A DNA stretch of 64,000 bases from Combretum micranthum (GCA_024138025.1 JAMXBD010001244.1:368018-432017), one strand, 5' to 3'. Positions 1 to 12,635 are shown, numbered from the stretch's first letter. Translations and numbers: made by a program. Notes: generated by a model from the letters alone, not told the origin.

Positions 1-1552
1 GAATAAATTTACTTTTAAATCATAGATTCTACATTTCATATAAAACCATCCTTAGGTGATAAAAATCTCCTTCTTTGGAAAGTATAATTAAAGCTTTAAA
101 GATTTGGAAGACAATCTTAATGGGCATGATTATGAGAAATAATAATAACAAGCAAATAACATAAATAATAAATAAAGTCAAGTATTATGAATGTTAGCTT
201 TTTCAAGGCTCTCGGGACTAAGAAGTAGACTAGTCCAAAAAAGAAAGAAACAAAATTTAAAAAAAAAGAAAATTGTTTTAATTTTATGAGGACAAGTCTA
301 AGACTAGAGACTAGTCTTAACACAACATGAAATAAATAAATTGCAATGAAAGAAATAAATAAATTACTTTGCATGAAAGTAAATAAATTACAAGTGAGCT
401 TGTATGCTCTAAAGTATGTATATATATATGTAGATACATAATAATACTTAGTTAGAAATAAAAACAATAATAATATGAGCAAAGTAAAGTAAAGTAAAGT
501 AAAGTAACAACATAAATAAATAATTAAATTTTCATGAACAGGAATAATACATGAACATAGTGTAGCTTCCATAACATTTAGTTTTTGAAAACTCATACCA
601 TGGTCATGTAAAGTTACATGACATGGGAAGAAGAAATTAGTAAAGAAAGTTTACCTAAATAGGGTTTTTGGAGTATTATGTGTGAATAGGTTTTGTGTAT
701 GTGGAAGATGGTTTGAGAGTGTTTTTTAGAGAGTTTTGAGAGTGTAGATGGAGAGAGTGTTGAGAGGAAAATTTTGTAGAGTTTTGGTAGATAATTTATG
801 GGTAGTAATTGTGTGAAAGAAGTGAAAGATGAGAGGGTATTTATAGGAAAATGAGGAGTGAAATTTGTGTGATTTAAATAAAGAAAAATTGAAAAGAAAT
901 TGAGTGAGAGAGAGGGAGTGGTGCACCGACCATAAGGAGAGGGGAGGGAGAGAGAGTTTTAATTTTGCATTTTTTTTATTAAATGTAATAATAAGTAAAG
1001 TAGATGTAAAATAAAGTTATGAGAAAGATAAAAAGTAAAGATAATAAGTGTATGGTGTTGTAAGAGTAGGTGTTAGAAAAAGTAGAGATAAATGAATAGT
1101 GTAGAATAATAATGAATAGTGTAATATAAAGTAGATATGAATAATAAAGTATCGATAGTAAGAAAATATGCATATAATTGCGATATCTGATATTTTTATT
1201 TACCGAAAACTTATAAAACTGATATTTTTGAAATCATTATATTTTTACGAGTCTAACAGTATATCCGGAATATTTTTATTATTCCAAGCCTCCGGACACG
1301 TTTTTCAAGAACTATATCCGTTCGGGTTCAAAACGATTTGCGGTTTTACTAAACTGATCTTTTTAAGCTTCCTTATGTAATTACGAGCTATTATACATAC
1401 TAGTCTCTTACTTACTCTCCTAGGGTTGCGAACATGGGATTTTCGGACTTAAACTATTACGTCCAACTAGGGTTTTGTTGACTTTAGGGTTTCCGGTTGA
1501 TCTTCTGATTAGGGTTTAAGCTAAACTGATCACAAAACTTTAGGGGTTTACA
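1..1552 (-). mobile_element. Partial LTR of long-LTR Gypsy family T, copy T1 (truncated by window edge)
   Basis: This is the U3 and start of R of a family T LTR in minus orientation; the rest lies off the left edge. Read on the minus strand it starts TGTAAACCCCTAAAG at 1552, like the other copies (see 17569-20751). A TATA box (plus-strand TATTTATA, 838-845) lies about 707 bp inside the LTR, the same spacing as in other copies. Two hairpins of the family are present: 7-bp arms around AGA at 301-317, and a GGACTA/TAGTCC type stem at 214-236. The open frames here, including a 159-aa low-complexity frame at 117-596, are AT-rich noise. The bases after the LTR (1553-1557, TAATC) would be the target duplication, but the other copy is outside the window. 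Confidence 0.85.
481..505. repeat. AAAGT microsatellite
   Basis: Five consecutive AAAGT units inside the T1 LTR. Confidence 0.9.
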
Positions 1553-2153
1553 TAATCTCCTTTATGCATGCCAGTGACTTATCATACAGGTTGTTGGCAT
1601 GTATCTTGATCTGGTTTATACAAAAATTATGTTTAAGGCTTCAAAAATTGGCCTAATTAAATGGACCAATTTACATGGACTATTTAATTAGGTCCAAAGA
1701 ACTTATAATTAAAATTATTACTATATCAAGCCAATTTTTTTTATTTGAATTGCTAATAATTTTTCTTTTTTTATTTATATATATTTTTGTGATTCGTGGG
1801 CTTAATATAATATTAATTTTTACTATAAATTAAAGCTTTAAATAAGAAAAAATGGGGTGTATACATCTAGTATTCGAAATTCCTTTCTCCAACAGGAATC
1901 ATGGCCATGAACTTCAATCCAGGTATTCTAACTTCCTCCTATGCAATTGTCACACCCATGAATTTTCCATATGTTCTCCTTATCTTCACTCTCTTGAATA
2001 ACCCTTAGTCAAATTCACCTCTAGTCTTCATAAATGAATATAAAACTCAATTAAGTATGAATTCTTATATATATACTACTAAAAAGCTGTAAATTGAACT
2101 TAATATACATAGAAAAATCCTATAGAAATTAAGCTTATCAAACATCCCTACAC
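1553..2153. other. AT-rich spacer, no feature seen
   Basis: Between the T1 LTR and the Harbinger target duplication. No coding frame, repeat or element end is recognisable. Confidence 0.6.
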
Positions 2154-2156
2154 TTA

Positions 2157-2169
2157 TGCTGTGTTTGGG
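2157..2169 (+). repeat. Left terminal inverted repeat of the Harbinger element
   Basis: TGCTGTGTTTGGG directly after TTA (2154-2156). Its partner is the reverse complement of 21813-21825 (CGCTGTGTTTAGA). The core GCTGTGTTT matches exactly. Confidence 0.75.
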
Positions 2170-2527
2170 AAACTCTCAGGAAAGTGAAAGCTGTAGAAAA
2201 GAAGTGAAAGGAAATAAAATGAAAGGAAAATAACTTTTGTTATTGTTTGGATATCAAAGGTAGAAATGAAAGGAAATAAGTGTTTTTCTTATGTTTGGTA
2301 AATCAAATTGAAATGAAAAGAAGGGAAAAAAAATATGGAAATAAACTGAAACACCCTTTACATTATTTGAGAGAGAAAGGCTGTTATTGCTTGATTCTCT
2401 AACCGCTACTGTTGGTCCTATTGTGTTAAGCGCTCCATGGGAAGGCTGCTGCTCTAAAAATGCTAGGAGCTGCTGGGCATTCGTCTGTCACGTTGAGTGT
2501 TGTGGATTGAGCTACTTGAGCGCTCAT

Positions 2528-2720
2528 CTGGCATGGTGTGGCAATCTAATGCTCAACCTATTATGGAGTTGTTGAGTGCCTTCATTGGTATGGGATGGGA
2601 CTCGAACTTTGATGTGGTGCATCGGAGCTGCTGTCAAGAGCTGGTGTAAGGCGCGCAGCTGGCATGGTGTGGTGCTCCAATGCTCGACCTGTTTGTGGAG
2701 CTGTGCGTGCCTCAATTTGC
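2528..2720 (+). repeat. Degenerate 131-bp tandem repeat in the Harbinger left arm
   Basis: The phrase CTGGCATGGTGTGG starts at 2528 and again at 2659. Both copies continue with similar text (AATGCTC, CCTATTATGGAG versus CCTGTTTGTGGAG, then GTGCCT). This is a diverged head-to-tail duplication in a relatively GC-rich part of the arm. No protein is convincing in either strand. Confidence 0.6.
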
Positions 2721-5380
2721 AAGTTCATGAAAGGCCTCATTCTCATCATTTCTAATGTATTGTTGCTTTTGTTCTGGCTTTCCATGAAAAAAAGGCATTT
2801 CACTCTTTGTCTGGTGAACACAAGTGATGTCATTGGTCGATCATTTTATTTTGATGGAATTGACCAATAATTCAATATGTTCAACATAGTCCTAATCTAA
2901 TTTGCCGAAGCTAGTAAAATTTATGTAGCATAACAATTTTCACTTAGCCAAAAAGCTTTTTTTTTGTTAATTTGTAATGACGTTATGTAATTCATAGCAT
3001 TAGAGGAGCTTTATGGTCTACGACTTTACCTGTCTATGGGTGTCTTATAGCGTCAGAGGAGCTTTTAATTTATAGTCAATGGCTATCTTTTACTGGACTT
3101 CTTTTGGAATAAATTAAATGGGGTGATGTGGCTGCTGGGTTGTGGAATGAGTGTTGTTGGAGATGATTGCAGCTGCTACTTGACGTGTTGGGAAGGCTCG
3201 GCTGGTGCTTCTATGTGTTGCTCTATTCATGTTAGGCAAATATGCTCCATGTGGAATTTAGAGATGGCTATTATAGTCCATGTGAAGGAGCTGTAGTTGG
3301 TGTTACTTTTGCTAGAAATTCTACTACTTTAATCGGTTGCTGCTGTTTTTTGTCTTGTTGGAGTTTTGAGGTTCCAGAATTTTTTATGTTGTGGATTGCT
3401 TATGACTTGAGCTTGAGATTGACAGCTTTGGAATAAGAAACGAGTTGAAAGTTGCTTGGTCTTATCAACCTTTTATGTTGCTGTTCCCATTTTGTTTTAG
3501 TCCAATACTTCACTCTTAGTTGCTGTGACAAAGTGAAAAGCATAAAATGAGTACTTCAATACAAGATTTGCCCTCCTTTTCACATGCTGATTTAGATACA
3601 AAGGAGTAAAGCGAAGAAAAATATGATCCTTTTATCACATGATATAATCTTAAGCGCAAACATGCTTGTTTAAATGTCATAGTTGTAGAAAAATTCATTT
3701 CAACACTAAAATATGCTCTAAACTTGAAAATTTTGAGATTCGTTAAGCACTTCATCCAAATACATGCAGTTCATTCTTGGATTAAATGAAAAGATGGCTG
3801 ACTCTACCATGCAGATATACCAAACTTCTTTTGCTTATACAAACCACTATGTTCTTCTTGCTCAATAGTAGTTGTGAAATGTAATCATATGTCATATAAT
3901 TGACCTTATAAATGTTTATATTACTAATTGCAACAAAGACAAAAAAATTCTTACATACTGAAAATTCCCCCCCTAGTTTTTGTACTCCTTGGCCAAATGG
4001 ACAAAAAAAAAAAAAAAGGAAAAAAGAAAAAAACAATCTTTATCCACCATTACAAGTGCATCTAAACCTTGACAAGGTCCAAATGATCTCAATAAAAATG
4101 AATCTACATCTGAGTTTTCTAATATGCAAGTAAAAGCTACTCTAAATGATATCACAATTTGATACACACAATTACAAACCTGAGCTGATAATTTATACAA
4201 TAAAGCATGATGCAAAGTCTCATTGCATGGATTTCACATCAATAAGTTGCAATGGACAATAGAGACTAGGCATACCTAGGGTGAGGAGAACCTTTGATGG
4301 GCTTTCATCAGCTGTTGCTGATGCTATTAGAGGAAGTGATAATGTCATGACTATGGTGCTGGTTGGGCCAATTGAAGTGGTGTTTGTACTTGGGTTTGAG
4401 ATTTCCCATTTGAACTTAGTTTGAGAGTTGGATTACCAAGATAGGACTTTTAAAACACTGCTTTGACAACACAAAATAGCACATCACATAATGGAAATAA
4501 AACCGACATTTATATAAAAGAAACAGACAAATACACAGGTATATGCATTGGAAAAGAGCATAATAGAAAGGAGAGGCATACCTGTATGCCCACAGGAAGA
4601 TGTCATAAAGGATCTCCTACTACTATGAGGAAGATTTGAAGTAGAACCATTAAGTAATGAATGAAAGGAAGGAGTTTGGAGAAAAAAAAACTTACAAACC
4701 AAGAGAAAAGTAATTTATAAATGCCATCCACATGATGCAAAGTAAATAGTATATAGGATACCTACTATACCTGGAAAAAGTGAAAATTCATTTTTCATCC
4801 AATACTTCTTTGAATATTTAAAAGAAAAAGAAAAAAAATATCAATAGAAGTAACAACTAGTGAAGAACCAATTAAAACAAGGAGAGAAATTTTCATTAGT
4901 TTTTAATATATTAGTTAATTCAAACTAAATACTAGTGAAGTAGATCATCATAATCATAGCTAGTGGCTGTAAACAAACCCCTGCAGTTCATCCAAAATTG
5001 GACCTTCCAAGTCATTGACCATAAAAAATAAACCACATCCCCTGTTGTCCAAACTTTTTACTACAGAATCCATATAACATATCATACACAAGATCCAAAT
5101 TCTAGTTGATCATCACAAAAGGAGTCTTCCTCCTACTATTTACAAAATGACCAGAAAGTTCACTAATATTTCATGTACACATGGATCTTGACCATCATAC
5201 TATCAAAATATTGATAAACCTTCAAAAGACAGCCCAAATGACTAAGACTACTTACAAAACCATAACCTATACATATTGGATGTAACCAAACATAGTCTTA
5301 GCAAGTTCAATCATGGCTATAGTCATCCCATTGTTGCGTAATTCATATGGAGCTTCACCATATGTTCCTTCATTCATTCT
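2721..5380. other. Non-coding left arm of the Harbinger element
   Basis: About 2.7 kb with no convincing gene apart from the short frame at 4263-4424. It includes an A-rich tract near 4003-4033. Confidence 0.6.
4263..4424 (+). CDS. Short coding-like fragment, possible captured exon
   Basis: A 53-codon stop-to-stop frame on the plus strand, opposite to the two Harbinger genes. Unlike the surrounding AT-rich frames it has balanced, soluble-protein-like composition, with segments PRVRRTFDGLSSAVAD, NVMTMVLVGPIEVV and FVLGFEIS, ending at TGA 4422-4424. I do not recognise the family. It has no ATG at its start and no obvious splice sites were traced. It may be a fragment of a host gene picked up by the transposon, or chance. 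Confidence 0.3.
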   Translation, partial: RLGIPRVRRTFDGLSSAVADAIRGSDNVMTMVLVGPIEVVFVLGFEISHLNLV

Positions 5381-6396
5381 TCATTTTGTGAATGATATAA
5401 TTTTTTCGCTCCAATGGAGGACAGCAAAAAAAAAATTTCTTACTCTCTTAGGATTGTCTGTTAGAAATTCATATGCTTCAAAGCGTAGTTCCTCATCAAT
5501 CCCAATCTTTACAAGCTCCTCGAAAACTTCTTCTTCATAGTATACACGTGGTCTAGAGCGCTTGAAAACCTCACTTCCTAACCTTATAGCTTAAGCTACT
5601 TCCTTAATTGCAAGGTGAACCTTTTCAAACTCTTTTTCATTAGTTTCCATATTACCAATTTTGCGTTTTTTACCTTTACCCTTTGCTGAAGTTTGTGAAT
5701 CCATCTCATGCGAAAAGGTTGATACATTTGTTGGACTTGTATTAAGAGGAGTCTCTCATATAGAAATTGTTGTTTCATCATAATCATCACATGGGCTTAG
5801 GATTGAGTTATCCAATATCACCTGATTATCAAGAACCAAATCATCTATTTCAGATATCTTCGTAGCTCCTATTGCACTTTTCTCTCGATTCCATCTTCTT
5901 ATTTTCTCCTTTGCTGTCTCAGCACTTTGACCTATAGCTCGATCGTTACCAAATATCTCTCGAAGTTTATCATAAAATAAGACTAGTTTGGTCATCCATT
6001 TCTTTGTGGTAGGTCTTTTCTAAAACAATTATAAATAGAAACAACATTATTTAGGTTAAAAATCTATGGCATATACATGAACAATAGAAACACCATAGGT
6101 TAGAGCCAATAACTCCATCAAAGCTTGCCAAACTTTAGGTTTAGCCTCAAAAAGACAGGAGATAGGATTCCATGCAAACCCACTTGAATTGCTAATGAGA
6201 TCAAACCTTCATGAAAATTAGGTTTAATTGTCTTTTGCCATCTATTCTTGATTTTCTCCTTATCAATAGATGTGTTGTTTAGCTTTTCGCATAGTTCCTT
6301 CACAACATTGTCATATGTTGTTGAAGTGAACGATTTATCTTGCTTATTCCCATCAACCATTTGGTGGTAGAAGGCATTAACCAAGTGTTTGTCCAT
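5381..6396 (-). pseudogene. Harbinger Myb/SANT-like protein (ORF1)
   Basis: This is the second gene of PIF/Harbinger elements; its family partner protein binds DNA and helps bring the transposase to the nucleus and element ends. The N-terminal exon starts at ATG 6396 with MDKHLVNAFYHQMVDG and shows the family's trihelix/Myb-like pattern (KSFTSTTYDNVV, then KIKNRWQK near residues 46-53). An intron appears to end just before 6020, after which the central part reads on through 5756-5995 (AIGQSAETAKEKIRRWN). The C-terminal part reads ELVKIGIDEELRFEAYEF then a basic stretch, ending at a stop at 5381-5383. Reading frame changes between about 5600 and 5760 suggest damage or unresolved introns. It lies downstream of the transposase on the same strand. 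Confidence 0.72.
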
Positions 6397-6399
6397 GAC

Positions 6400-6850
6400 T
6401 TCTATCCATTAAAGATGTGCCCTTTTCCCAGCTTCAGCTTTACCATACATATTCCTTTCTTTTCATAACTCATCTGCTCCTGCTTGTATGAAACAAATAA
6501 TTTTCCAACAAATTGAATCAAGTGCTTTTAAATTCTAATATATTTATCATAAATGAACCATAGAAAGTGAAGATGTACCAAATCAAGTGCTTTCACATAT
6601 CAGAAGGAAACATACAATTGGAAAAGGGAAACATTGAAATTTTCCCACCACATTAACCTGCTACACATAGAATCTATAATTCCCTCCCATAAAGAAAAGA
6701 TTGCCCTTATTGCAAAGTATGTTTCACTTTCAACAACATATAGTACGTCTTCCTACAAACTAAAGCTAGTGATACATCCATATAAATGTTCCATCTTACA
6801 ATACTATAGTTTCCTACCAAAATCCTTGAGTTACACCCCTTAATTATCTA
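6400..6850. other. Spacer between the two Harbinger genes
   Basis: AT-rich, no gene seen. It must hold the 3' end of the transposase transcript and the promoter of the Myb-like gene. Confidence 0.55.
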
Positions 6851-7154
6851 GTATTAATCATTCCACATTTGTGCTGCAATATTGTCTCTTAAGATCCCTC
6901 CCAATCTGGCATCACCTGTATCATCATCGTGCATACGACCATTGTCTTCTATTTCAGCATTTAAAAGTTCATGGTCTACTTCAGATATAATTGCCTCATC
7001 TACATCAACACTCATTAGATAATTATGCAACATGTGAGAAGCTAAGGTGATATCACATTGGGTTTCAAATGTGTAGTGTTTGTCAGTAGCACTTGATATA
7101 ATTGGAAACCGCTTTTTCAATATGCCAAATGCTCTCTCAATGGAATTACGTAGT

Positions 7155-8645
7155 TGGTGGGTGTCGAATCCAACAAATTATTAACTTACTCAAAAAGTTT
7201 GTAATCAGTGGTGAGCAGGGATCGTCTCCACAGGGACTGGAAATAATTTATTTCTATTCAAGAGAAAAGAGAAGAACAAGGGGGGTTTGTAAATCAAAAG
7301 ATCAATTTTATCTAAAGACTAGAAACGCGATTTTAGTTTTCAAACAATATCAAAAGATTTCCAACCAAGGTATCATATAGTTCAACTTATCAGATTGATC
7401 ATTGATGCAGTGATATTCATTTTCTTTTCTGAATAAATTGGTTATGGCTATCAACAAGCTCTGATAACCTATCTCTCCTTACTATGTCGATAATCACGAT
7501 AAGATCTATGATTATTTCCCTTACCAATTAGACAACCTTAGATAAGATCTTAGGATTTAATCTATCAATAGCATGAATCAAGAGAGAGACCACCAATTCA
7601 GATTAACAGATCAAAAGCTTGAACCATTTAAATCATATCATATATCACCATAACACAAATTAATTACCTATTCTATAACCAATTATGTTATTATATCACT
7701 TAGATTAGAACAATCGAACAATTACGGATTCAATGTTCTAATTGACAGATTATCACTTGTTAATTAAACGAATGAGCTCAAATTCAAATTAATCAACAAA
7801 ACAATAAATGCATGAATAACAGATGATATATGAATATTCAAAATAGAAGAATAAATAAGATAAACTAATTAGATCTCACAATCTTGACAAGTTGAATCTG
7901 CAATGGATCCCTTGGCCCGAATAAAGTTTTTAGCCACACATAATAACAAGAACAATACTCTAAAGTTTTTTTTTTTTTTTTTTTTTTTGAAGTTTTTCTG
8001 AATGAATTCCCTTTTCTACAACAAACCAATTTATAGAAGGAAAATAACAGCTAAAGAATACAACTATTGGAATTCTCCTATTTAATTTTGCAAACTGAAA
8101 CATTTTGAAGATGAAAGGAAGCAATCTTTTGGACTTCCATTCTTAAATTTTGCAACCAGAGATGTTTGTAATGTGAAAGAAGTAACTTTAGGACTTTGGC
8201 TGGTTCTTGAGAAAGCATGGTTGGAGGCTTACTTATAAACACGTGGCAGCCTTCATGATCGCTGGCCCTAGGCCAGCGGCTTACATGGGATAGCCGGCGG
8301 CCTAGAAATGTTGGCCGGCGGCTTACTTCTATACATGGCCGGCATAAGTGTTGGCCGGCCTTAAGCTGCCTTCCTTTGAATTTTTCTACCTTCCTTACTT
8401 GTTGGCTGGTGTCTTCTTGCTCCTAAGCTGCCAGCTTTGATGATAGAACAACAAGCCTAGGTGTTTTCAATTCCAAATTAGCATAGAACATCCTTAAATT
8501 ACTTGCATCTTGTCCTAAAGTTTGGTCAAGTCCTGAAATGTAACATTAAACACACAAAAGTACCAATTCCAATGGATTTCTATAAAATTAATAACTAATT
8601 TAGCATGTTTTGTTCAATAAAAATTGAGTATAAGTTGCTTTAACA
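7155..8645 (-). repeat. 3' LTR of the Athila element
   Basis: 1491 bp, TG...CA ended, paired with 15458-16932. In the first 290 or so aligned bases I count about 14 differences, nearly all transitions. A minus-strand TATA box (TATAAATT) lies at 8028-8035. A GC-rich island with GCCGGC motifs (about 8250-8360) sits upstream of it. A T-rich run at 7965-7988 lies in the downstream part. Relative to the 5' LTR it has an extra 20-25 bases within the GC island. Confidence 0.93.
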
Positions 8646-8659
8646 AATTCTCCCACACT
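8646..8659 (-). promoter_or_regulatory. Polypurine tract of the Athila element
   Basis: On the minus strand AGTGTGGGAGAATT abuts the 3' LTR start (TGTTAAAGC). It follows the GAGGACAAGCAA phrase typical of this group's 3' end. It primes plus-strand DNA synthesis. Confidence 0.75.
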
Positions 8660-10234
8660 TAAACAATTGCTTGTCCTCAAGCAATACAAATAAGATCACA
8701 AAAAGAAATCTATCATAGAGAATGCAATTTCAAAATTTCCAGTTTCAAGCATCTTCTTTTAACTTTGATTCACAACTCGCAATTTCAGTGCCTATTGCTC
8801 TAACCAAACTGATTACATGTAATTAGAGTACTAAAATCAAAATTCAATAGCTAATCTAAACAATATAAACTTTAATCCACATGTTTAGCAAAAGATTCTT
8901 CTGATCAAAAGTAAATTCTCAGTCCTATAAGGAAAAACACCCATTTAGACTTCACTGGACATTTAACAGATATATACTCCACTCAACAAAAAGTAAAAGC
9001 ATTTGGTATCAACTCTTTCCCTATAATTTTTCTTTATTTTTTATTTTTTTATAAAGTCCTATTTTACTTGTTGCCCAACATTCATTTTTCTTTTGATTCT
9101 TTCAAGCATATATAGATAACCTTAAGAGAAAATTCTCTGGATGGGTTTTTGCTCGCTTCTTTTTAGCTCTTTCATATTTTTTTTTTCAAAGCTCATGTCT
9201 ATAACTTTTGCCTTTCCTCCCTTCTTGTTATAATGAGTTCATTGAGTCGGTTGATCCCGCACTCATTACCCAAGTAACCAGGTTTTAAAGGGACCTCTAA
9301 GGACTCTTCCTCACTCTAACTTTCAAGTTTGGATACTCATAACTCAATTGCTTAAGTTAGTGGAGTATAGGCTATGCTTGTTTCTTTCTTTTGAATGTAA
9401 TAACAAATATAAGACTTTTTATCATAGATCACTAAGTAAAAAGTTTCATTTACCTCTTTTACTCTATGTTGAAAAATTCTTTTAAAAAGAACTAAATTGG
9501 TGGTATATACATGCTAGATTTTCCTAGAAGTAGACCTATTTATTTTTCACAAAAAGGACTCGACTTACTCTTAATCTTCTAATTCCTAAGCTAAATACAA
9601 GGTAAATTTTTTCCTTAAAGATTTCACTATTTAATTTTGACCAAGTAAAATAATCACAATAGTAGGTGAGTAAGGCACTTAGCAAGTCAATTTCAATTTT
9701 TCAAAGATGCTATTTCAATTTTTCTGCACTATCTCCAAATTTCTAAGAAAATTTTGAAAAATTTGGCCTAAAATTGCCATATATTACTCAAGAACAAATA
9801 AACAATGATTTAAAATGTGGGTACAACAATTTAAGCTCAGATGTCTCAAATAAACAGACAACAATTCAATACTCAATTTTCTTCTTTATTTTATCCCTTC
9901 CCCCACACCTATTATGAATAGTGTCCTTACTGTTTCAAAATCAGTTCAAAATAGGAAAGGAATAAAACAGAAATGAATAAGATCATTGGTACTTCCCTGG
10001 ATTAGTGAATGGAATTGAAGGAATTGTTAGCTCCAATAGGTACAACTATAGGGACAGTTGTCAAACATATGGGATTCCTGTGATCAACAAAAATCATAGT
10101 AGAAAGAAGAGGAAAAAGCAAGGTTAAGTTAAAGTACAGACCAGCAATAAATCTCACAAGTCTACCCAAAAGAATGGGTGCTTAAAGATTACACATTAAA
10201 AGCAAAAGTAAAAAACAAATAGCCAACAGGAACT
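8660..10234 (-). other. Athila 3' non-coding region
   Basis: Between the env-like region and the polypurine tract. No coding frames. A purine-rich tract on the minus strand near 9898-9907, with the phrase around it, also occurs near 22865-22910, so this region is shared with another Athila-like remnant. Confidence 0.65.
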
Positions 10235-10818
10235 CTAGCTATCAAACTCGGGATCACTGTCTTCTTCACTGGATGTGTGATACTGGAACTCAGACAAGCT
10301 AGAACAAGTACTGCAAGAAAAAGCGGACTTAAGTATCTGAAACAATGTAGTTCTGAACTTTTTATTCTTTTTCCACTCCTTTCTATGCTTGATTCGTTCC
10401 TTTTTGTTTTCCTCTTTTAATTGCTTGATTTCTAGCATCAATTGGTCGTAAGAGCTCACTGGAGGAGTAGGCCTAGATGTAGAAGTTCTATCAACTAGGC
10501 TATTTCAGGTACATCAGTCTCCTCATTCCTTTCAACCCTATCATCACTTTTATCTCTGTCAGGTGCCTTAACTAATCCCCATAGTCTAAAAGGGGCATCA
10601 AAATTTTTTTACAAGGAATTTCAACATCGCCTTCAGGCTCCCTCAATATACCCATGCCTTTCAGCAAGGCAGTGATGTAGCCGCCACAAAAGATAACCTT
10701 CGTTCTTGTATCCGTTGCCTGTCTATCAATGTAATTGGCTATCTCTACTCCTAAGTCAATCTTGTAACCAGAAATTATGCTATAAAGATAGAACATATCA
10801 AAACTGGTTACCTTGCAA
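10235..10818 (-). pseudogene. Athila env-like / plant transposon-associated third ORF, degenerate
   Basis: Two frames downstream of integrase. 10572-10796 encodes LYSIISGYKIDLGVEIANYI followed by IFCGGYITALLKGMGI, which resembles the helical putative plant transposon protein domain found after integrase in Athila elements. 10235-10459 encodes a highly charged, lysine-rich segment (KQLKEENKKERIKHRKEWKK) with an acidic tail (SSEEDSDPEFDS). The two are out of frame with stops between them. No clear signal peptide or membrane segment is visible, so calling it an envelope protein would be by position only. The function of this ORF is unknown in general. Confidence 0.55.
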
Positions 10819-11070
10819 AATTTGGTAAAATAAAACCCCTAATTTTCATCATTAATGAACCCTAGATTTTAGCCAAATTGTAGAACACATTTAAGCTTAA
10901 TTTCACAAGACAAAATGAGATCCCAATAGCTAACAAGAATAGAGCAACCACAATTCATCCATAAATCCACCATATAGCCATCCAACCCCAAATTACACAC
11001 TCCAAATACCCATTCTTCGCAAGTGTAATTGATATGAAAATAGAAAAAAAAAACTAAATGAGATTAGAGA

Positions 11071-11375
11071 CTTACCTTCTCTTGGAGTAAGTTGAAGATG
11101 ATAAAATGAGGGAAACCATGGAGAAGACAGCTTGGAAGGGGAAGTCTTGTGAAAGAGAGTAGAAAAAGAAAAGAAAAAGAGAGAAGAATGGTGTAAAAAT
11201 GCAGAGGAACTTGTTTTGAAGTCGTGCAAAACGCACCAGGGGGTCTCGGTCGACTTGGGGGACGTCTATGCTGCCGGTCTAAGTGGCCGGCCTAGGATTG
11301 CTGCTATGGATCCGACACGAAATGGCCGCCAGCGTTGAAATGTTGGCTGGCGGCCGATCTTCTAGGCGGGCTGTG
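11071..11375 (-). promoter_or_regulatory. GC island, leader and splice donor before the env-like region
   Basis: Read on the minus strand: a GCCGGC-rich island (11375 down to about 11250), then a pyrimidine-rich leader, then a strong donor-like sequence (CCAAGAGAAGGTAAGT, near 11071-11085) followed by an AT-rich stretch up to the env-like region. The arrangement looks like an internal promoter or spliced leader for the third ORF. This is inference from sequence only. Confidence 0.4.
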
Positions 11376-11448
11376 GCTTTTTTTAATACTCATGGGTTGC
11401 CTCCAACGTAGCGCTTTTTTTAACATCTTTAGCTAGACGTGATATACC

Positions 11449-12635
11449 TCAAGTATAACCTGGATATTCCAAACTGGTTTCTTCAATATTGTTCACTTGA
11501 AATCCTTCATAAAAGGGTTTCAAGCGATGACCGTTTACTTTGAACACTTTACTAGTTTCAATGCCTTGAATCTTAACTACACCATGAGGAAATACGTTAG
11601 TAACAACAAAAGGACCTATCCACCTAGATCTAAGTTTACCAGGAAATAACTTTAAGCGAGAATGAAACAGCAAAACTTTTTTACCAACAGAAAAGTGTTT
11701 TCTTGAAATATTTTGGTCATGAAAAGCTTTAGTTTTTCCCTCATAAATATTAGAGTTTTCATAGGGATCATTATGAATTTCCTCCAGTTCTTATAATTGA
11801 AGCTTTCTTTGTTCGCCCGCCTCATCTATTCTCATATTACATTACTTCACAGCCTAGTAAGCCTTGTGTTCCAACTCAACAGGAAGATGACATGGCTTGC
11901 CAAATACCAAACAGTAAGGTGACATTCCTATAGAAGTCTTGAAAGCCGTCCTATATGCCTAAAGTGCGTCATCAAGCCTTGTGCTCCAATTTTTCCTACT
12001 TACATTGACAGTCTTCTCAAGGATAGATTTTATCTCTCTGTTTGAAACTTCTACCAATCCATTTGTCTGTGGATGATATGTTGTAGAAACATGATGGGTG
12101 ACTTTGTATTTCTTGAGTAGAGCTTCCACAACTCTATTACAAAAATGGGTGCCACGATCATTGATGAGAGCTCTTGGTGTTCCGAACCTAGCAAAAATGT
12201 GAGATTTGACAAAATCTACAAGAACCTTAGCATCGTTAGTTCGGGTGGCTTTAGCTTTTACCCACTTGGATACATAATCCACAACAAGAATAATGTAAGT
12301 ATTCCCAAAGGAAGAAGGAAAAGGACCCATAAAATCAATACCCTATATATAAAAAATTTCACACACAAGTATAAGGTAAGAGGCATTTGATCTCTATGTC
12401 CTAAATTTCCAACTTTTTGGCAACGTTCGCAAGACTTACAAAACATATAAGAATCACGAAATAGAGAGGGCCAAAACAATCCACCTTCCAATACCTTGCG
12501 AGCTGTCCTCTTGGGACCAAAGTGACCTCCACATGCATAAGTGTGACAGAATTACAAAATAGAGGGAATTTCATCTTGAGAAACACACCTTCTAATGATT
12601 TGATCAGCACAATGTTTCCATAGATAAGGATCATC
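11449..12635 (-). pseudogene. Athila integrase
   Basis: The integrase inserts the cDNA into the chromosome. The zinc-binding N-terminal part (CKSCERCQKVGNLGHRDQ) is in 12258-12491. The core in 11959-12330 has the D-D-E residues: D in [10 protein letters not shown] in [10 protein letters not shown] and E in [11 protein letters not shown]. The C-terminal part (11449-11673) reads [18 protein letters not shown], then ends near EYPGYT. Stops and frame changes lie between the parts, including one between the RNase H end and the zinc part and one around 11700-11950, so it is not translatable as a unit. Confidence 0.9.

Noticed and set aside
117..596. 159-aa minus-strand frame with many hydrophobic residues
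   Set aside because: Low-complexity AT-rich LTR sequence. Other copies of the same LTR do not keep the frame.
2387..2870. Host gene exons (several overlapping frames of 60-80 codons)
   Set aside because: Frames are on both strands, short, and produced by the 131-bp repeat. No splice structure or family resemblance.
10235..10818. A true viral-type envelope gene
   Set aside because: No signal peptide, membrane anchor or cysteine pattern visible. Only position and a weak plant transposon-protein resemblance support it, so it is called env-like.
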